64,000 bases of DNA from G016756615 sp035556195 (GCA_035556195.1 DATMFK010000007.1:124001-188000); one strand, 5' to 3'; shown: positions 26,516 to 35,768, counted from the stretch's first letter. Program-made: numbers and translations. Notes: generated by a model not told the origin, from the letters alone.

Positions 26516-26992
26516 GATTGATACGCCCAGCAAGGCGATGAAGGGGCTCCAGCCACTCCAAGCCTGCTCATTCCAACGCGGCGCAGTCTGCCTTTGCGGC
26601 TAAGATATCCTTCCTCGGCCGAAGCGGCCCTCGGCTACGATCGTCACGGTCGCATGGCCATGACGATTTCCCACCAGCTGCTGGCGGGCGTTACGCCTGC
26701 CGTGGTCGAGTGGGGGGGGCCGCAACATTGGCGGCGATATGTGGGTGCAGCGAAAGATTCTCAATCGCTACCTCGTGTGGCACCCGGTTCACCATCTGGT
26801 GGGAGTAGAAGGGCACGGGCTCTTGACACCTATACCGCACAGCCTTCTGGTCTGGCGCAGCTTTCCGGGGAACCGCCGCTTGCCGAATTGTCACATCAGG
26901 CTGAGCGCTTTGCGCATTGAACCGATAGCCGGAGTCGGCATACGCAAGCCAGCGTCCATTGTGCTCAGGGTTGACTACGACAGGTACGTTCG
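26516..26992. other. Gap without recognisable gene
   Basis: 477 bases between pntB and gspE. No coding frame with family features and no clear terminator or promoter was seen. A TTGACA at 26823-26828 has no convincing -10 partner at the right distance. Confidence 0.4.
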
Positions 26993-28678
26993 ATGAACCT
27001 ACAGCATACGGAAGTACACTCACTCTTGTCGTCGATGGCGGATGCCGGACTGGCGAGCCGCGAGGCCATGCGAGGCCTTTTCGGTGAAAGCACGGCCTCG
27101 CGCGCATCCGATCTGCACCGCCTGATCGAAGCGCAGATCGTCGACGCCGATGCCCTCGCAGGCTTCCTGTCGTCCTATTATGGCGTGCGGCTTATAGACC
27201 GGCAGCAGCTCGCGGACTACAGGCCCGTCGCGCAGAAGCTTTCCAGCCGATTTCTCGTGGAGAACTGGATCGCGCCGCTGACAGCGCCGGACGGGAGCGC
27301 GGTGATTGGAGTTCTCCACCCCGGAGACGCAGACCCGATTGAGGCGCTGCGATCCGTTCTCGACGGTGACGTCGAGGTCTGCGTGGTTCCCGCACCCGAC
27401 CTGGAATCCTGCCTGGAACGCCTTTCCGGCACCCACGATGTTGCCCAGGCAACCGGCGAAGGAGCAACCTCCGAAGCGGCTATCGCAAGCCTGCGGGATC
27501 TCGCCAGCGGCGCGCCGGTTGTGGTTGTCGTCGACGACATCTTCCGGCGCGCGCTCGACCTGAGGGCAACCGACATCCACCTCGAACCGATGCGCGGACG
27601 GCTCGTGATGCGTTTCCGCATCGACGGCGTCTTGCGTATCATGCCTTCGCCGCCGCACGAAATGGGCGATGCGATCGTGTCGCGAATCAAGGTTCTCGCC
27701 GGCCTCGACATCACCGAGCGCCGCAAGCCTCAGGATGGTGCGATGCGCCTTCCCATCGGCGATCGCGAGGTCGAACTGCGCGTTGCCACGCTCACCTCGA
27801 TCCATGGCGAGTCCGTCGTGATGCGCATCCTGCACCGCGACAGCGTCTTGCTGGATTTCGCCGGCGTGGGCCTGGACGAGGGAGAACGGCAGACGCTGAA
27901 CCGGCTGCTCGAGCACACCCACGGCATGATCGCGGTGGCCGGCCCGACCGGCAGCGGCAAGACGACGACGCTCGCCGCCGCGCTTTCTAAGCTCAACGAT
28001 CCGAGCCGCAAGATCGTGACCATCGAGGACCCCGTCGAGTACCAGATCCCCGGCATCGTGCAGTCGCAGATCAACGCGGCGATCGGCATCACCTTCTCGT
28101 CCGCGATCCGGACATTCGTGCGTCAGGACCCCGACGTGATCCTGGTCGGCGAGATACGCGACGGCGAGACGGCACGGGCCGCCGTTCAGGCGGCGCTCAC
28201 CGGACACCTCGTGCTCACCACCGTCCACGCGAACACCGCGGCGGCGGCCTTCACACGCATGCGCGACCTGGGTGTCGAGACCTATCTGCTGGTCGGCGCC
28301 GTACGCGGCATCATCTCCCAGCGCCTGTTGCGGCGGCTCTGCGATCACTGCAAGCAGGAAGGAATTCTCTCGGCCGAGACGTTCTCGTCCGACTCGCGTT
28401 ACCAGGCCGTCGGGTTTTCTCCGGGCCAGAAAGTGTTCAATGCAGTGGGCTGCGGCCGTTGCAACGGTGCGGGTTACCGAGGCCGCATCGCCGTGTTCGA
28501 GATCCTGGTTCTCGACGAGGCGATCACCGAACTCGCGTCACAGGGCGCGGACCACTCGCGGATCGAAGCGCTCGCGCTCGAGCGGGGCATGAGCACGATG
28601 TCCCACGACGGCGCCAGGAAGGCATGCCAGGGTCTAACCTCGCCGGCGGAGGTGCTCAGGGTCACCGGATTTCGCTGA
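26993..28678 (+). CDS. gspE: Type II secretion ATPase GspE
   Basis: 561 residues. An N-terminal T2SSE_N-like domain (about 1-145) would bind GspL. The ATPase domain has Walker A GPTGSGKTTT near 317, the Asp box, Walker B DPDVILVGEIRD near 380 and the His box LTGHLVLTTVHANTAA near 400. A zinc-binding tetracysteine element follows (CDHC near 448, CGRC near 485). It powers pseudopilus assembly from the cytoplasm. It stands as a single gene, away from gspF-L and from gspD-O-K, with metabolic genes on both sides. Confidence 0.96.
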   Translation: MNLQHTEVHSLLSSMADAGLASREAMRGLFGESTASRASDLHRLIEAQIVDADALAGFLSSYYGVRLIDRQQLADYRPVAQKLSSRFLVENWIAPLTAPDGSAVIGVLHPGDADPIEALRSVLDGDVEVCVVPAPDLESCLERLSGTHDVAQATGEGATSEAAIASLRDLASGAPVVVVVDDIFRRALDLRATDIHLEPMRGRLVMRFRIDGVLRIMPSPPHEMGDAIVSRIKVLAGLDITERRKPQDGAMRLPIGDREVELRVATLTSIHGESVVMRILHRDSVLLDFAGVGLDEGERQTLNRLLEHTHGMIAVAGPTGSGKTTTLAAALSKLNDPSRKIVTIEDPVEYQIPGIVQSQINAAIGITFSSAIRTFVRQDPDVILVGEIRDGETARAAVQAALTGHLVLTTVHANTAAAAFTRMRDLGVETYLLVGAVRGIISQRLLRRLCDHCKQEGILSAETFSSDSRYQAVGFSPGQKVFNAVGCGRCNGAGYRGRIAVFEILVLDEAITELASQGADHSRIEALALERGMSTMSHDGARKACQGLTSPAEVLRVTGFR

Positions 28679-28752
28679 GCGCATCCGTCGACGCACGCGC
28701 TTGCTTCCGAACTTCGGCTGGCGGTCCGACGCTCCTCCGCAGCCATAGGTCC

Positions 28753-29481
28753 TTATTGCCCGCCTTCCTCGCCCTCATAGGGCTCGATGCTTTCGCCCTC
28801 CAAGAGATAGCTTGAGGCAACGTCGTCTGAGCCGTCCATGAAGGACAGGTTCTTGTTCTCGGACTGCAAACGCATCGTGCCCGTTACCATGACGCTTTCG
28901 AACAGGGCTTTCGGTGCGAACGCAGCGGAGGATTTCAGGTAGATCACCTGGTTCGGCGGCGGCGGCGGCTCGTGGATGCAGGCACCGAAATAGGGGACAA
29001 GCAGGAACTCGGTCGTACCGGCTGGATCAAAATCCAAGGGTAGCAGATAGCCGGCGATCGCTACACGCTCGCCGTCAAACTTCTTCTCTGTAAGAGTTCC
29101 ACGCCTCTCGATCTCGGTAGCCCAGCTTACGTATTGTTCGTAGAGCTTATCGAGATCGACGCCTTGTTCCGCGAGTTTCTGCCTATCGGCGTCGACCCTT
29201 TTTTTGGCTTCGTCGCGCTGAAGGGCAAACTCCTCGCTCAACTCGCCCGACGGATGACCTTTCCAGTACAGGACATTTCTCAACGCCTGCTGCTGCTCAA
29301 CAGGAAGTTCGTCCGGGAAACTTGCGAGCGGTTCTGTCGGCGGTATCAGCATCTCCCATTTCAGTCGGGTAGCGCCCTCGCTGAATGCCGCGCCGCAACC
29401 AAGGCTCAAGGCAGCCAGAATGAGAGCGAGGCCGTTGAGCATCGATCTCGCTTTGCAGAGTAAGGATCCGAGGGTCTTCAT
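28753..29481 (-). CDS. DUF3299 exported protein (ZrgD-like)
   Basis: 242 residues from the ATG at 29481, overlapping the stop of the permease gene by four bases. A signal peptide (LNGLALILAALSLGCGAAF) is followed by a coiled region and the DUF3299 domain, with FDGERVAIAGYLLPLDFD near 140 and LVPYFGACIHEPPPPPNQVI near 170. In Vibrio cholerae a DUF3299 protein belongs to the zinc-regulated zrgABCDE transporter operon. The same partners (DUF2796, ATPase, permease) precede this gene here. The role is inferred from that context: a periplasmic accessory factor of zinc uptake or of lipoprotein-type transport. Confidence 0.85.
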   Translation of the reverse strand: MKTLGSLLCKARSMLNGLALILAALSLGCGAAFSEGATRLKWEMLIPPTEPLASFPDELPVEQQQALRNVLYWKGHPSGELSEEFALQRDEAKKRVDADRQKLAEQGVDLDKLYEQYVSWATEIERRGTLTEKKFDGERVAIAGYLLPLDFDPAGTTEFLLVPYFGACIHEPPPPPNQVIYLKSSAAFAPKALFESVMVTGTMRLQSENKNLSFMDGSDDVASSYLLEGESIEPYEGEEGGQ

Positions 29482-30734
29482 GTTCTCACCATCATGCCGT
29501 CTGCGAGGGACATCCTGTAGGCGCGACAAGCAGGCAGGAAACCGGCCGCCAACCCGCCTATCAATATTGCCAACAGCAACAGGGCATCGGTCGTGGATGG
29601 AGGCTGAAGGCCGATGTCGATGCCGAACTGTCTGTCGACGAGCGGGCGGGTCACCACCAGGACCGCGTAAAGCGCGGCCGTGCCGATTGCGATTCCCGCC
29701 AACGTCAGCAGCGTCGCCTCTCCGACAAGAAGGCCTGCGACCGTGCGGGGCCTCGCCCCCAGCGAACGCAGTATCGCGATCTCACGCCGCCGCTCGTTGA
29801 GCGTCGACAGGATCATTGCCGACAGACCGAGCATCGAGGTCACCACGACCATCGCGGAGACGCCGAGCAATGCCGTCTCGGCGGTGGCGACCAGTCCCCA
29901 CATCTCCTGCAAGGCGACTCCAGGCAGCACGGCCGAAAGAGGTTCGGCCCTGTACTCGTTCACGGCGCGCTGGAACGCGACGACCTGAAGGCGCGAATTC
30001 AAGCCGATGATGGCGGCGGTTATCGCCTTCGGAGGAAGCGACATCTGCCGCAGCCGGTCGGCCGGCGTAACCTGTCCCGGGATGCGTGAACCGGACCGCC
30101 AGTCGACATGGATGGCCTCGACTGCCTTGAGGCTGACATGGAGCGATTTGTCCACGGGCGTCCCGGTCCGTGCCAAAATTCCGGAGACGCGAAACGGAAG
30201 ATCGTCGTGCTGCGACCCGACGGAGCCCATGCCGTGCGCCACGGTGATATTGTCGCCGATATCATAGCCAAGCCGAGTCGCAACCTCCGAGCCGAGGACG
30301 ACATCGAAAAGGTCATCGAATGGCACCCCCGCGGCGAACGTCAAGGCTTGCCCGCCGCGATACCGAAGGTGCTCGAAATAATCCGGCGTGGTCCCGATGA
30401 CACGAAAGCCACGGTGACTGTCGCCAAGCGACAGCGGAATTGCCCAGGCCACCTCCGAGCGCGAAACGATATCCTGGTAGGTGCGCCACGTGACGTTGTT
30501 GGTGGCGTTGCCGATGCGGAACACCGAGTAGAGAAGAAGCTGCATTCCGCCCGACCTGGCACCGATGACCACATCCGCGCCCGATACCGTGCCGGCAAAG
30601 CTGTCTCTTGCCCCGTTGCGCACCTTTTCGACACCGAGCAGCAGCATGACGCTGACGGAGATCGCCAGGATGGTCAGCAACACCGTGATCCAGCGGTTGC
30701 GCAGGGATTGCAGGGCCAGGCGGGCGACGATCAT
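29478..30734 (-). CDS. FtsX-type ABC transporter permease (ZrgC-like)
   Basis: 418 residues with four membrane segments: one at the N-terminus (WITVLLTILAISVSVMLLLG) and three in the C-terminal FtsX domain (ALLGVSAMVVVTSMLGLSAM, LLVGEATLLTLAGIAIGTAA, LLLAILIGGLAAGFLPA). A large periplasmic MacB-like domain lies between them. Such permeases work with LolD-type ATPases, often mechanically rather than by channel transport. It is translationally coupled to the ATPase upstream (ATGA overlap) and to the DUF3299 gene downstream. Confidence 0.9.
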   Translation of the reverse strand: MIVARLALQSLRNRWITVLLTILAISVSVMLLLGVEKVRNGARDSFAGTVSGADVVIGARSGGMQLLLYSVFRIGNATNNVTWRTYQDIVSRSEVAWAIPLSLGDSHRGFRVIGTTPDYFEHLRYRGGQALTFAAGVPFDDLFDVVLGSEVATRLGYDIGDNITVAHGMGSVGSQHDDLPFRVSGILARTGTPVDKSLHVSLKAVEAIHVDWRSGSRIPGQVTPADRLRQMSLPPKAITAAIIGLNSRLQVVAFQRAVNEYRAEPLSAVLPGVALQEMWGLVATAETALLGVSAMVVVTSMLGLSAMILSTLNERRREIAILRSLGARPRTVAGLLVGEATLLTLAGIAIGTAALYAVLVVTRPLVDRQFGIDIGLQPPSTTDALLLLAILIGGLAAGFLPACRAYRMSLADGMMVRT

Positions 30735-31438
30735 ATCTTGTCGCTTTGGCGTTTCGACGTTGTCAGGATGTCGGAAAGCTCGACCACTCTGGTGAAATGC
30801 CGCGCCAGGCGTCGGTCATGACTGACCATGATCAAGGTCGCCTTCGTGGCGTCGACCTGACCGAACAGGAGGTCGAGAAAATCCTGCTGCCGATCGTCGT
30901 CGAGAGCCGATGTCGGCTCGTCGGCGACAACGATTTCGGGTGAGCCGATGAGCGCCCGCGCCGTCGCGACGCGTTGCTGCTGACCGACGCTCAACGTGGC
31001 CGCCGTTTGCTGCCCGATATCCGCCGGGAGTCCCAGCGCCGACAGGAGGCGCCGGGCTTCGCTGTCCGTGCCGCCAGCGGCCACGGCGCGGGCGCGACGC
31101 TGCGGTGCGAAGCTAAGCGGCAGCAGCACGTTGTCGATGACGGTGCCGTAGGGAAGGAGATTGAACATCTGGAAGATGATGCCGAAATGTTCCGCCCGAA
31201 ACCGGTCGCGTCCGCTGCCGCTCAACCCCTCGAGCCGTTGCCCCAGGATTTCCACGGTTCCGGCCTGCGCCAAGGCGATGCCGGTCAGCAGGCTGAGCAG
31301 CGTCGATTTTCCGCTGCCGGATGCGCCGAGCAGCAGGAGGCGCTCGCCGGGGAAAACCTGGAATTCGCCGATGGAGAGGCCGAACGCATCTCGCGCGTTC
31401 CACTTGTATTCGACGCCGCGCAAGCGCACCGCGTCGGT
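30731..31438 (-). CDS. LolD-type ABC transporter ATP-binding protein (ZrgB-like)
   Basis: About 235 residues from a TTG at 31438 with AGAGG ten bases upstream; an in-frame ATG at 31522 would overlap the upstream gene and adds no conserved sequence. Walker A LGASGSGKST is near residue 40, followed by MFNLLPYGTVIDNVLLPL, the signature LSVGQQQR (Ser-Val-Gly instead of SGG), Walker B IVVADEPTSALD and the H-loop MVSHD. It energises the FtsX-type permease encoded next. The atypical signature second residue (Val) is tolerated in this subfamily. Confidence 0.88.
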   Translation of the reverse strand, partial: TDAVRLRGVEYKWNARDAFGLSIGEFQVFPGERLLLLGASGSGKSTLLSLLTGIALAQAGTVEILGQRLEGLSGSGRDRFRAEHFGIIFQMFNLLPYGTVIDNVLLPLSFAPQRRARAVAAGGTDSEARRLLSALGLPADIGQQTAATLSVGQQQRVATARALIGSPEIVVADEPTSALDDDRQQDFLDLLFGQVDATKATLIMVSHDRRLARHFTRVVELSDILTTSKRQSDKI

Positions 31439-31457
31439 CAAGACTTGCGCCTCTACC

Positions 31458-32039
31458 CTATCTTTCCACACGGCGCGCCTCGCGGGACACCTCGAAGGCG
31501 GTCTCCCCCTGGGCATCGACAATCGTCAGGTAGAGCTTCCCGGCCCCGGTGAAACGATCGAAGAAGGGGGAGTCCATCGACGTGATCTGAGCGGCATCCG
31601 CGCAGGCGAGAACGTAAGTTGCTCGGAACTCGGTGTGACCGCCCTCGTGCTCTTCGGTTTGCGCCGCTTTGTCAGCCTCCACTGCGGCGTCATGGTCCTC
31701 GTGTTCTCCGGCGACGACTTTGACGTCGGCCGAGGTGACGGTGCACTCTGCGGGTTCAGGCAACGCGAAGAGTTTCAGCGGCTCCTTCAGATCGGCGAGC
31801 GCGGCCTCCACAGCTTTCTTCTGCCTTTCGGTCTCAGCTTCGTGCTCAAACCCGACAATATCCATGCCAGGGGCGGAGAACTCCATCTGAACATCATTCG
31901 CCTCGATGGCGATAGCCAACGTCCCGTGTCCATGGACATGCGGACCGAGCTCGCGACGTTCTTCTTCCGCGTGCGCGGCCGAAAAAACAATGAACATGCC
32001 TGCGGCAAACAATGTCCCGGCACAATGATGCGATCTCAT
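31458..32039 (-). CDS. DUF2796 periplasmic zinc-binding protein (ZrgA-like)
   Basis: 193 residues from the ATG at 32039, preceded by GGGGAGAG; a longer open frame has no family match. The signal peptide ends near AAHAEE. The mature protein is rich in His and acidic residues: GPHVHGHG at its start and EHEDHDAAVEAD and EEHEGGHTEF in the middle, both plausible metal sites. DUF2796 is the family of Vibrio cholerae ZrgA, the periplasmic component of a zinc importer. It is the first gene of a four-gene overlapping operon. No obvious Zur palindrome was found upstream. Confidence 0.87.
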   Translation of the reverse strand: MRSHHCAGTLFAAGMFIVFSAAHAEEERRELGPHVHGHGTLAIAIEANDVQMEFSAPGMDIVGFEHEAETERQKKAVEAALADLKEPLKLFALPEPAECTVTSADVKVVAGEHEDHDAAVEADKAAQTEEHEGGHTEFRATYVLACADAAQITSMDSPFFDRFTGAGKLYLTIVDAQGETAFEVSREARRVER

Positions 32040-32128
32040 CTCTCTCTCCCCAAAAACGATGTGATCTGTGGCCGCCATCGACAAGCAGCACGTCAATGAT
32101 GGCGATATCGGCATGGCGCAGCTTGGCG

Positions 32129-32938
32129 CTACACCATCCTGGACAATTCGGCGCTGATCAGTTCCGCCGTTTGACGCACCAGTTTTCCGCAGAGCTCGTG
32201 GCGCCGTTCGTCGTGCCGATACACGGGCATGCTGACGCTTACCGCGCCGATCGGTTCCCGCGAACGATTGAAGATCGGGCTGCCGAAACAGCGGATATCC
32301 GGCTCGTTCTCCTCGTCGTCGAACGCGAACCCTTGCTCGCGCGTCCGCATCAATTCCTCGAACAGCGCTTCGGGGGTCGTGAACGTCTTGGGGGTATGGC
32401 GTCTTAAATCCAGGCCCTTGATGACTTCCCACAGCCGCTGGTCCGGCAGGCCGGACAGCCACGCCTTACCAACGGAAGTCGAGTGAAGTTCCACCTGGCC
32501 CCCAATGCTGGTCTTCATCTGAACCCTGCTGGAGCCCTCCAGCTTGTCGATATAGACCATCCGGTTGTTGCTGGGCACCGCAAGGTGCACGGCCTCATCC
32601 ATTGCATCGCGCAGCGACACGAGAAAATCCCTTGCGATCGTGCGCAGGTCGGAGTCCTCCCAGGTCTTGGCAGCAAACTGGAGGAGGCGTGGCCCCAGGC
32701 GGAACGTTCCTCCATCTCCTGACTGCGTGACGAGACCCTCCGCGATGAGCGCCGAAACGAGGCGGTAGACCGTTCCACGGGGAAATGGCGCGCGCTTTGT
32801 CAGTTGGGCAATGTCGAGCTTCCCGGGAGCATCCGCGATGATCTGCAGGACAGTCATGAACTTAGAGAACGAGGCCGCTCCCTGCACGTGAGTCGGCGCT
32901 TTTTCATCGGCTTCATCCTGGAGTTTTATCACGCTCAT
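32129..32938 (-). CDS. IclR family transcriptional regulator
   Basis: 269 residues from the ATG at 32938 (AAGGAG eight bases upstream). The winged HTH spans about 25-90 (FMTVLQIIADAPGKLDIAQL, RGTVYRLVSALIAEGLV). The C-terminal effector domain has VELHSTSVGKAWLSGLPDQR near 165 and the ligand-pocket motifs FDDEENEPDIRCFGSPIFNR and IGAVSVSMPVYR. IclR proteins usually repress catabolic operons until a metabolite binds. A 25-bp element starts 52 bases upstream of the gene. Five further copies lie before catabolic genes of this window, so this protein is the best candidate to bind them. A decayed paralogue is at 9155-9655. Confidence 0.93.
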   Translation of the reverse strand: MSVIKLQDEADEKAPTHVQGAASFSKFMTVLQIIADAPGKLDIAQLTKRAPFPRGTVYRLVSALIAEGLVTQSGDGGTFRLGPRLLQFAAKTWEDSDLRTIARDFLVSLRDAMDEAVHLAVPSNNRMVYIDKLEGSSRVQMKTSIGGQVELHSTSVGKAWLSGLPDQRLWEVIKGLDLRRHTPKTFTTPEALFEELMRTREQGFAFDDEENEPDIRCFGSPIFNRSREPIGAVSVSMPVYRHDERRHELCGKLVRQTAELISAELSRMV

Positions 32939-32989
32939 GGCGCATCTCCTTGCAGCTTGACAACGGAACATCGAGGGAATAGACGTTCT

Positions 32990-33014
32990 TGGGCAAGTTG
33001 TCCATATTGTAGTC
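32990..33014 (+). promoter_or_regulatory. Copy 3 of the 25-bp triple half-site element
   Basis: TGGGC, GTCCA and TAGTC at 10-bp spacing (third half-site with G to A). It lies between the divergent iclR and DUF1330/TRAP genes, suggesting autoregulation plus control of the transporter. It is embedded in GTTG...CAAC (32997-33017), which extends the dyad. Confidence 0.75.
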
Positions 33015-33146
33015 AACTGGCGATTTCAGTTAGAGCCGTCTGGTCGAGGAGGATCAACGGCAAACCCGTGTGCTCCGAATGTGAACATTTGGGCCGCCCA
33101 TATCTTCCGCGAGTGGGGCCGGGATTTCTATAGGGAGAGGAAGCAG

Positions 33147-33437
33147 ATGACTAAAAAAGGTTACTGGGTTGCAATGGTCGATATTGCAGACCAGGAGGGA
33201 TACAAGGAATACATTGCCTTGAACAAGGCGGCGTTCGACAAATACGGGGCGTCCTTTGTCGTTCGCGCGGGAAAGAGCCAGGTCATGGAGGGCCCCCACG
33301 CGAACCGCCTGGCGGTCATCGAGTTCAAGGACTACGAGACCGCTCTCGCCTGCTACAACTCTCCAGAGTATCAGACGGCGATCAAGGCCCGCGAAAAGCA
33401 TGCCAAAGCACATCTGGCCGTAGTGGAAGGTGTCTGA
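33147..33437 (+). CDS. DUF1330 domain protein
   Basis: 96 residues, started at the ATG at 33147 (GAGAGGAAGCAG just upstream) rather than at the longer frame from 33081. The sequence KGYWVAMVDIADQEGYKEYI, then ANRLAVIEFKDYETALACYN and SPEYQTAIKAREKHAKA, covers the whole DUF1330 dimeric alpha-beta barrel fold. The biochemical role of the family is not established; members often accompany catabolic genes. It is the first gene behind the regulatory element on the plus strand, ahead of the TRAP permease genes. Confidence 0.9.
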   Translation: MTKKGYWVAMVDIADQEGYKEYIALNKAAFDKYGASFVVRAGKSQVMEGPHANRLAVIEFKDYETALACYNSPEYQTAIKAREKHAKAHLAVVEGV

Positions 33438-33655
33438 CACCGGAAGAGTCGCTTGAGACCTCCAATCATACTGGTTGGAGGGATCGTCGTCTTACCCCCT
33501 GCGCGCTATCCGACCGGGTGAGCAAGACAGGCCTTCATCGCTCGATTGGGTGTTTTCACCCGACGGCATGCTGGAAGCCCGGCTGACGGTCTTTGCATCC
33601 TCGTCAGAGTGCGGCGGAGGCCGTCGCATGCGCACACAACCTTCTGGAAGCAACC

Positions 33656-34201
33656 ATGTCCTCTCCGTTGCAGTGGCTCTTCAAGGCTTTTGACGTCTTC
33701 GTCGTCATCGGCATGGCCATCATCAGCCTCCTGATCTTTACGAATGTCGTGCTGCGGTACGGCTTCAGCTCAGGCATTCCGTTTGCCGTTGAGGTCTCTC
33801 GGGTGGTCCTCGTCTGGGTCATCTTTATGGGATCCGTGGTGGCACTGGCCAAGGGCGCGCATCTGGGCGTCGACTCGCTGGTCGTCCGGTTGCCTCCCAG
33901 AGCGCGCTTCGTCTGCTTTATCGTGTCATACGGCCTGATGCTCTGGTGCTGCTGGCTCGTGGGGAAGGGCAGTTGGTCGCTCACCCTCATCGAGTGGGGC
34001 AACGTCCAGGCACTGTCGGGAATTCCTGTCGGCGCCATTTACGCCGCGGGGCTCGTCGCTGCCATCCTGATGGCTCTGGTTCTCCTTCTTGATCTGTGGC
34101 GCTCGCTGCGCGGCATCCTCCCGGCCCCCTGGTCGGGAGAAGAGCACGTTGAGCCGCCGCCGGTCGTGGCCCCCGCGCTGACTTCGGAGAAAACACCGTG
34201 A
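33656..34201 (+). CDS. dctQ: TRAP transporter small permease DctQ
   Basis: 181 residues from the ATG at 33656. Four membrane helices and the DctQ pattern are visible (VLRYGFSSGIPFAVEVSRVVL, VALAKGAHLGVDSLVVRLP, GIPVGAIYAAGLVAAILMAL). It is the small subunit of a sodium-driven TRAP importer for carboxylates. It ends in an overlap with dctM. The binding protein gene that should accompany these permeases is not adjacent; a dctP-type gene lies about 9 kb away at 44432. Confidence 0.93.
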   Translation: MSSPLQWLFKAFDVFVVIGMAIISLLIFTNVVLRYGFSSGIPFAVEVSRVVLVWVIFMGSVVALAKGAHLGVDSLVVRLPPRARFVCFIVSYGLMLWCCWLVGKGSWSLTLIEWGNVQALSGIPVGAIYAAGLVAAILMALVLLLDLWRSLRGILPAPWSGEEHVEPPPVVAPALTSEKTP

Positions 34202-35475
34202 GCGGATTGGTATTTATCGTTTCTCTCCTCGGCGCGATGGGCATCGGGGTTCCCATTGCCTTCGCCTTGATGCTGTCCGGCGTTGCGATGATGCTGCTGA
34301 TGGGAAACCTGGATGCGCAGATCCTGGCGCAACGGCTGGTCAATGGCGCGGACAGCTATCCGCTGATGGCGATCCCTTTCTTTCTCATCGCGGGCGAGCT
34401 CATGAACGCCGGCGGCCTTTCCCGCCGCATCGTGAACGTTGCCTTGGCACTCGTCGGTCACATACGTGGCGGCCTCGGTTACGTGGTCATCGGCACGGGC
34501 CTGGTGCTTGCCAGCGTCTCCGGATCCGCCATCGCGGATACGGCGACGCTGGCCGTGATGCTGGTCCCGCTGATGCGGGGTGCTGGCTACCACATGGGTC
34601 GAGCCTCGGGCCTGATGGCGGCGACAGGCATTATCGCCCCTGTGATTCCGCCGTCTGTCGGGTTCATCATTCTGGGCGTGACCGCAAACGTTTCCATCGT
34701 CGGCCTGTTCTTCGCCGGGATCATGCCGGGGCTCATGATGGGGCTGAGCCTCATGATCGCCTGGTGGTTCCTTTCCAAAAAGGAAACGGCGTTGGTCCGG
34801 CCCAAACTGCCGCGCAGGGACCTTCCGAAAACCATCATGGCCGCCGGTTGGGCGTTGATGATGCCGGTGATCATCATGGCCGGACTGCGGTTCGGCCTCT
34901 TCACACCCACGGAGGCCGGCGTGGTTGCCGCCGTCTATGCACTGTTCGTGGGGCTGTTTGTTTATCGGGAGCTGACACCGCGGCTGCTCTATGACGCGCT
35001 GCTTGCCGCCGGGCGCCTGACAGCGGTGATCATGCTGTTGGTGGCAGCCTCCATGATCTCCGGCTTCATGCTGACAATTTCCAATATGCCCGCCCAACTC
35101 GTCAGTCTGCTCGATCCATTCATCGACTCGCCGATCCTGCTGATGGGTATGATCGTTGTGGCCGTCTTCATCGTCGGCACGGCGCTCGATTTCGCACCCT
35201 GCATAACCATTCTGGTGCCCATCCTCATACCGATCGTCAATGCGGCGGGGATCGACCCAGTTTATTTCGGGGTCATCTTCATGATGGTCAACGCGGTCGG
35301 CCTTATCACGCCTCCCGTTGGAACGGTCCTCAACACAGTGTGCGGAGTCAGCGGAGTTTCGATGGAGGCGGCTACGAAGGGTGCCATGCCTTACCTATTG
35401 GCCCAGATGCTCCTCATCGTGCTCCTGGTTCTGTTCCCGGCATTGGTGACCGTGCCGGCGGGCTGGCTCCATTAG
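34198..35475 (+). CDS. dctM: TRAP transporter large permease DctM
   Basis: 425 residues from a GTG that overlaps the dctQ stop (GTGA). About twelve membrane helices, with the family blocks GVPIAFALMLSGVAMM near 17, GSAIADTATLAVMLVPLM near 105 and IIAPVIPPSVGFIILG near 145. The sodium- and substrate-binding helix-hairpin regions are intact, and LITPPVGTVLNTVCGV is near 365. It carries the transport pathway of the TRAP system. An unidentified reading-frame remnant follows, and then gspD. Confidence 0.94.
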   Translation: MSGLVFIVSLLGAMGIGVPIAFALMLSGVAMMLLMGNLDAQILAQRLVNGADSYPLMAIPFFLIAGELMNAGGLSRRIVNVALALVGHIRGGLGYVVIGTGLVLASVSGSAIADTATLAVMLVPLMRGAGYHMGRASGLMAATGIIAPVIPPSVGFIILGVTANVSIVGLFFAGIMPGLMMGLSLMIAWWFLSKKETALVRPKLPRRDLPKTIMAAGWALMMPVIIMAGLRFGLFTPTEAGVVAAVYALFVGLFVYRELTPRLLYDALLAAGRLTAVIMLLVAASMISGFMLTISNMPAQLVSLLDPFIDSPILLMGMIVVAVFIVGTALDFAPCITILVPILIPIVNAAGIDPVYFGVIFMMVNAVGLITPPVGTVLNTVCGVSGVSMEAATKGAMPYLLAQMLLIVLLVLFPALVTVPAGWLH

Positions 35476-35499
35476 GGCACGGACCGTGGAGGAGTTGGT

Positions 35500-35676
35500 C
35501 TGAACATTCGGGGGTTTTTCGCTTCTACGACACAGGGTCCCGACGACGAGCGCGGCGGGATCCTGGCGGGGGAGGAGTTGCAGACGCTGGCGCAGATCAA
35601 TGTCGAACCGCTGCACAAATTCGAATTCTTCACCCGGCCGCCTCTGACCGATGTCGACAAGGTGTGCGGTGCGTAA
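35500..35676 (+). pseudogene. C-terminal remnant of an unidentified protein
   Basis: A 58-codon open frame without a normal start follows dctM directly and reads ERGGILAGEELQTLAQINV, then EPLHKFEFFTRPPL, ending DVDKVCGA. Codon choice and composition look like genuine protein sequence and end in a natural stop. I cannot name the family. The position suggests the tail of an enzyme of the same catabolic operon, cut off where the gspD-O-K block joins. Confidence 0.4.
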
Positions 35677-35768
35677 GCGGGAGCAGTGCTTTATGTTTGT
35701 CAGGTGGTTTACTGAACGATGCTTTTCCCAATGAGGGGGCCGGATTCAGGCTTGGGTGGGGTGTGTGG

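Noticed and set aside
24884..26533. A 549-codon minus-strand open frame
   Set aside because: It is antisense to pntAB and pntB and is compositionally a shadow (His/Arg/Asp rich).
32040..32128. Zur operator upstream of the zinc-type operon
   Set aside because: No alphaproteobacterial Zur-like palindrome could be found in the spacer.
35340..35768. Upstream extension of the gspD frame to an ATG at 35340
   Set aside because: It overlaps dctM and an independent coding fragment; the lipoprotein signal only makes sense from a GTG near 35769-35811.
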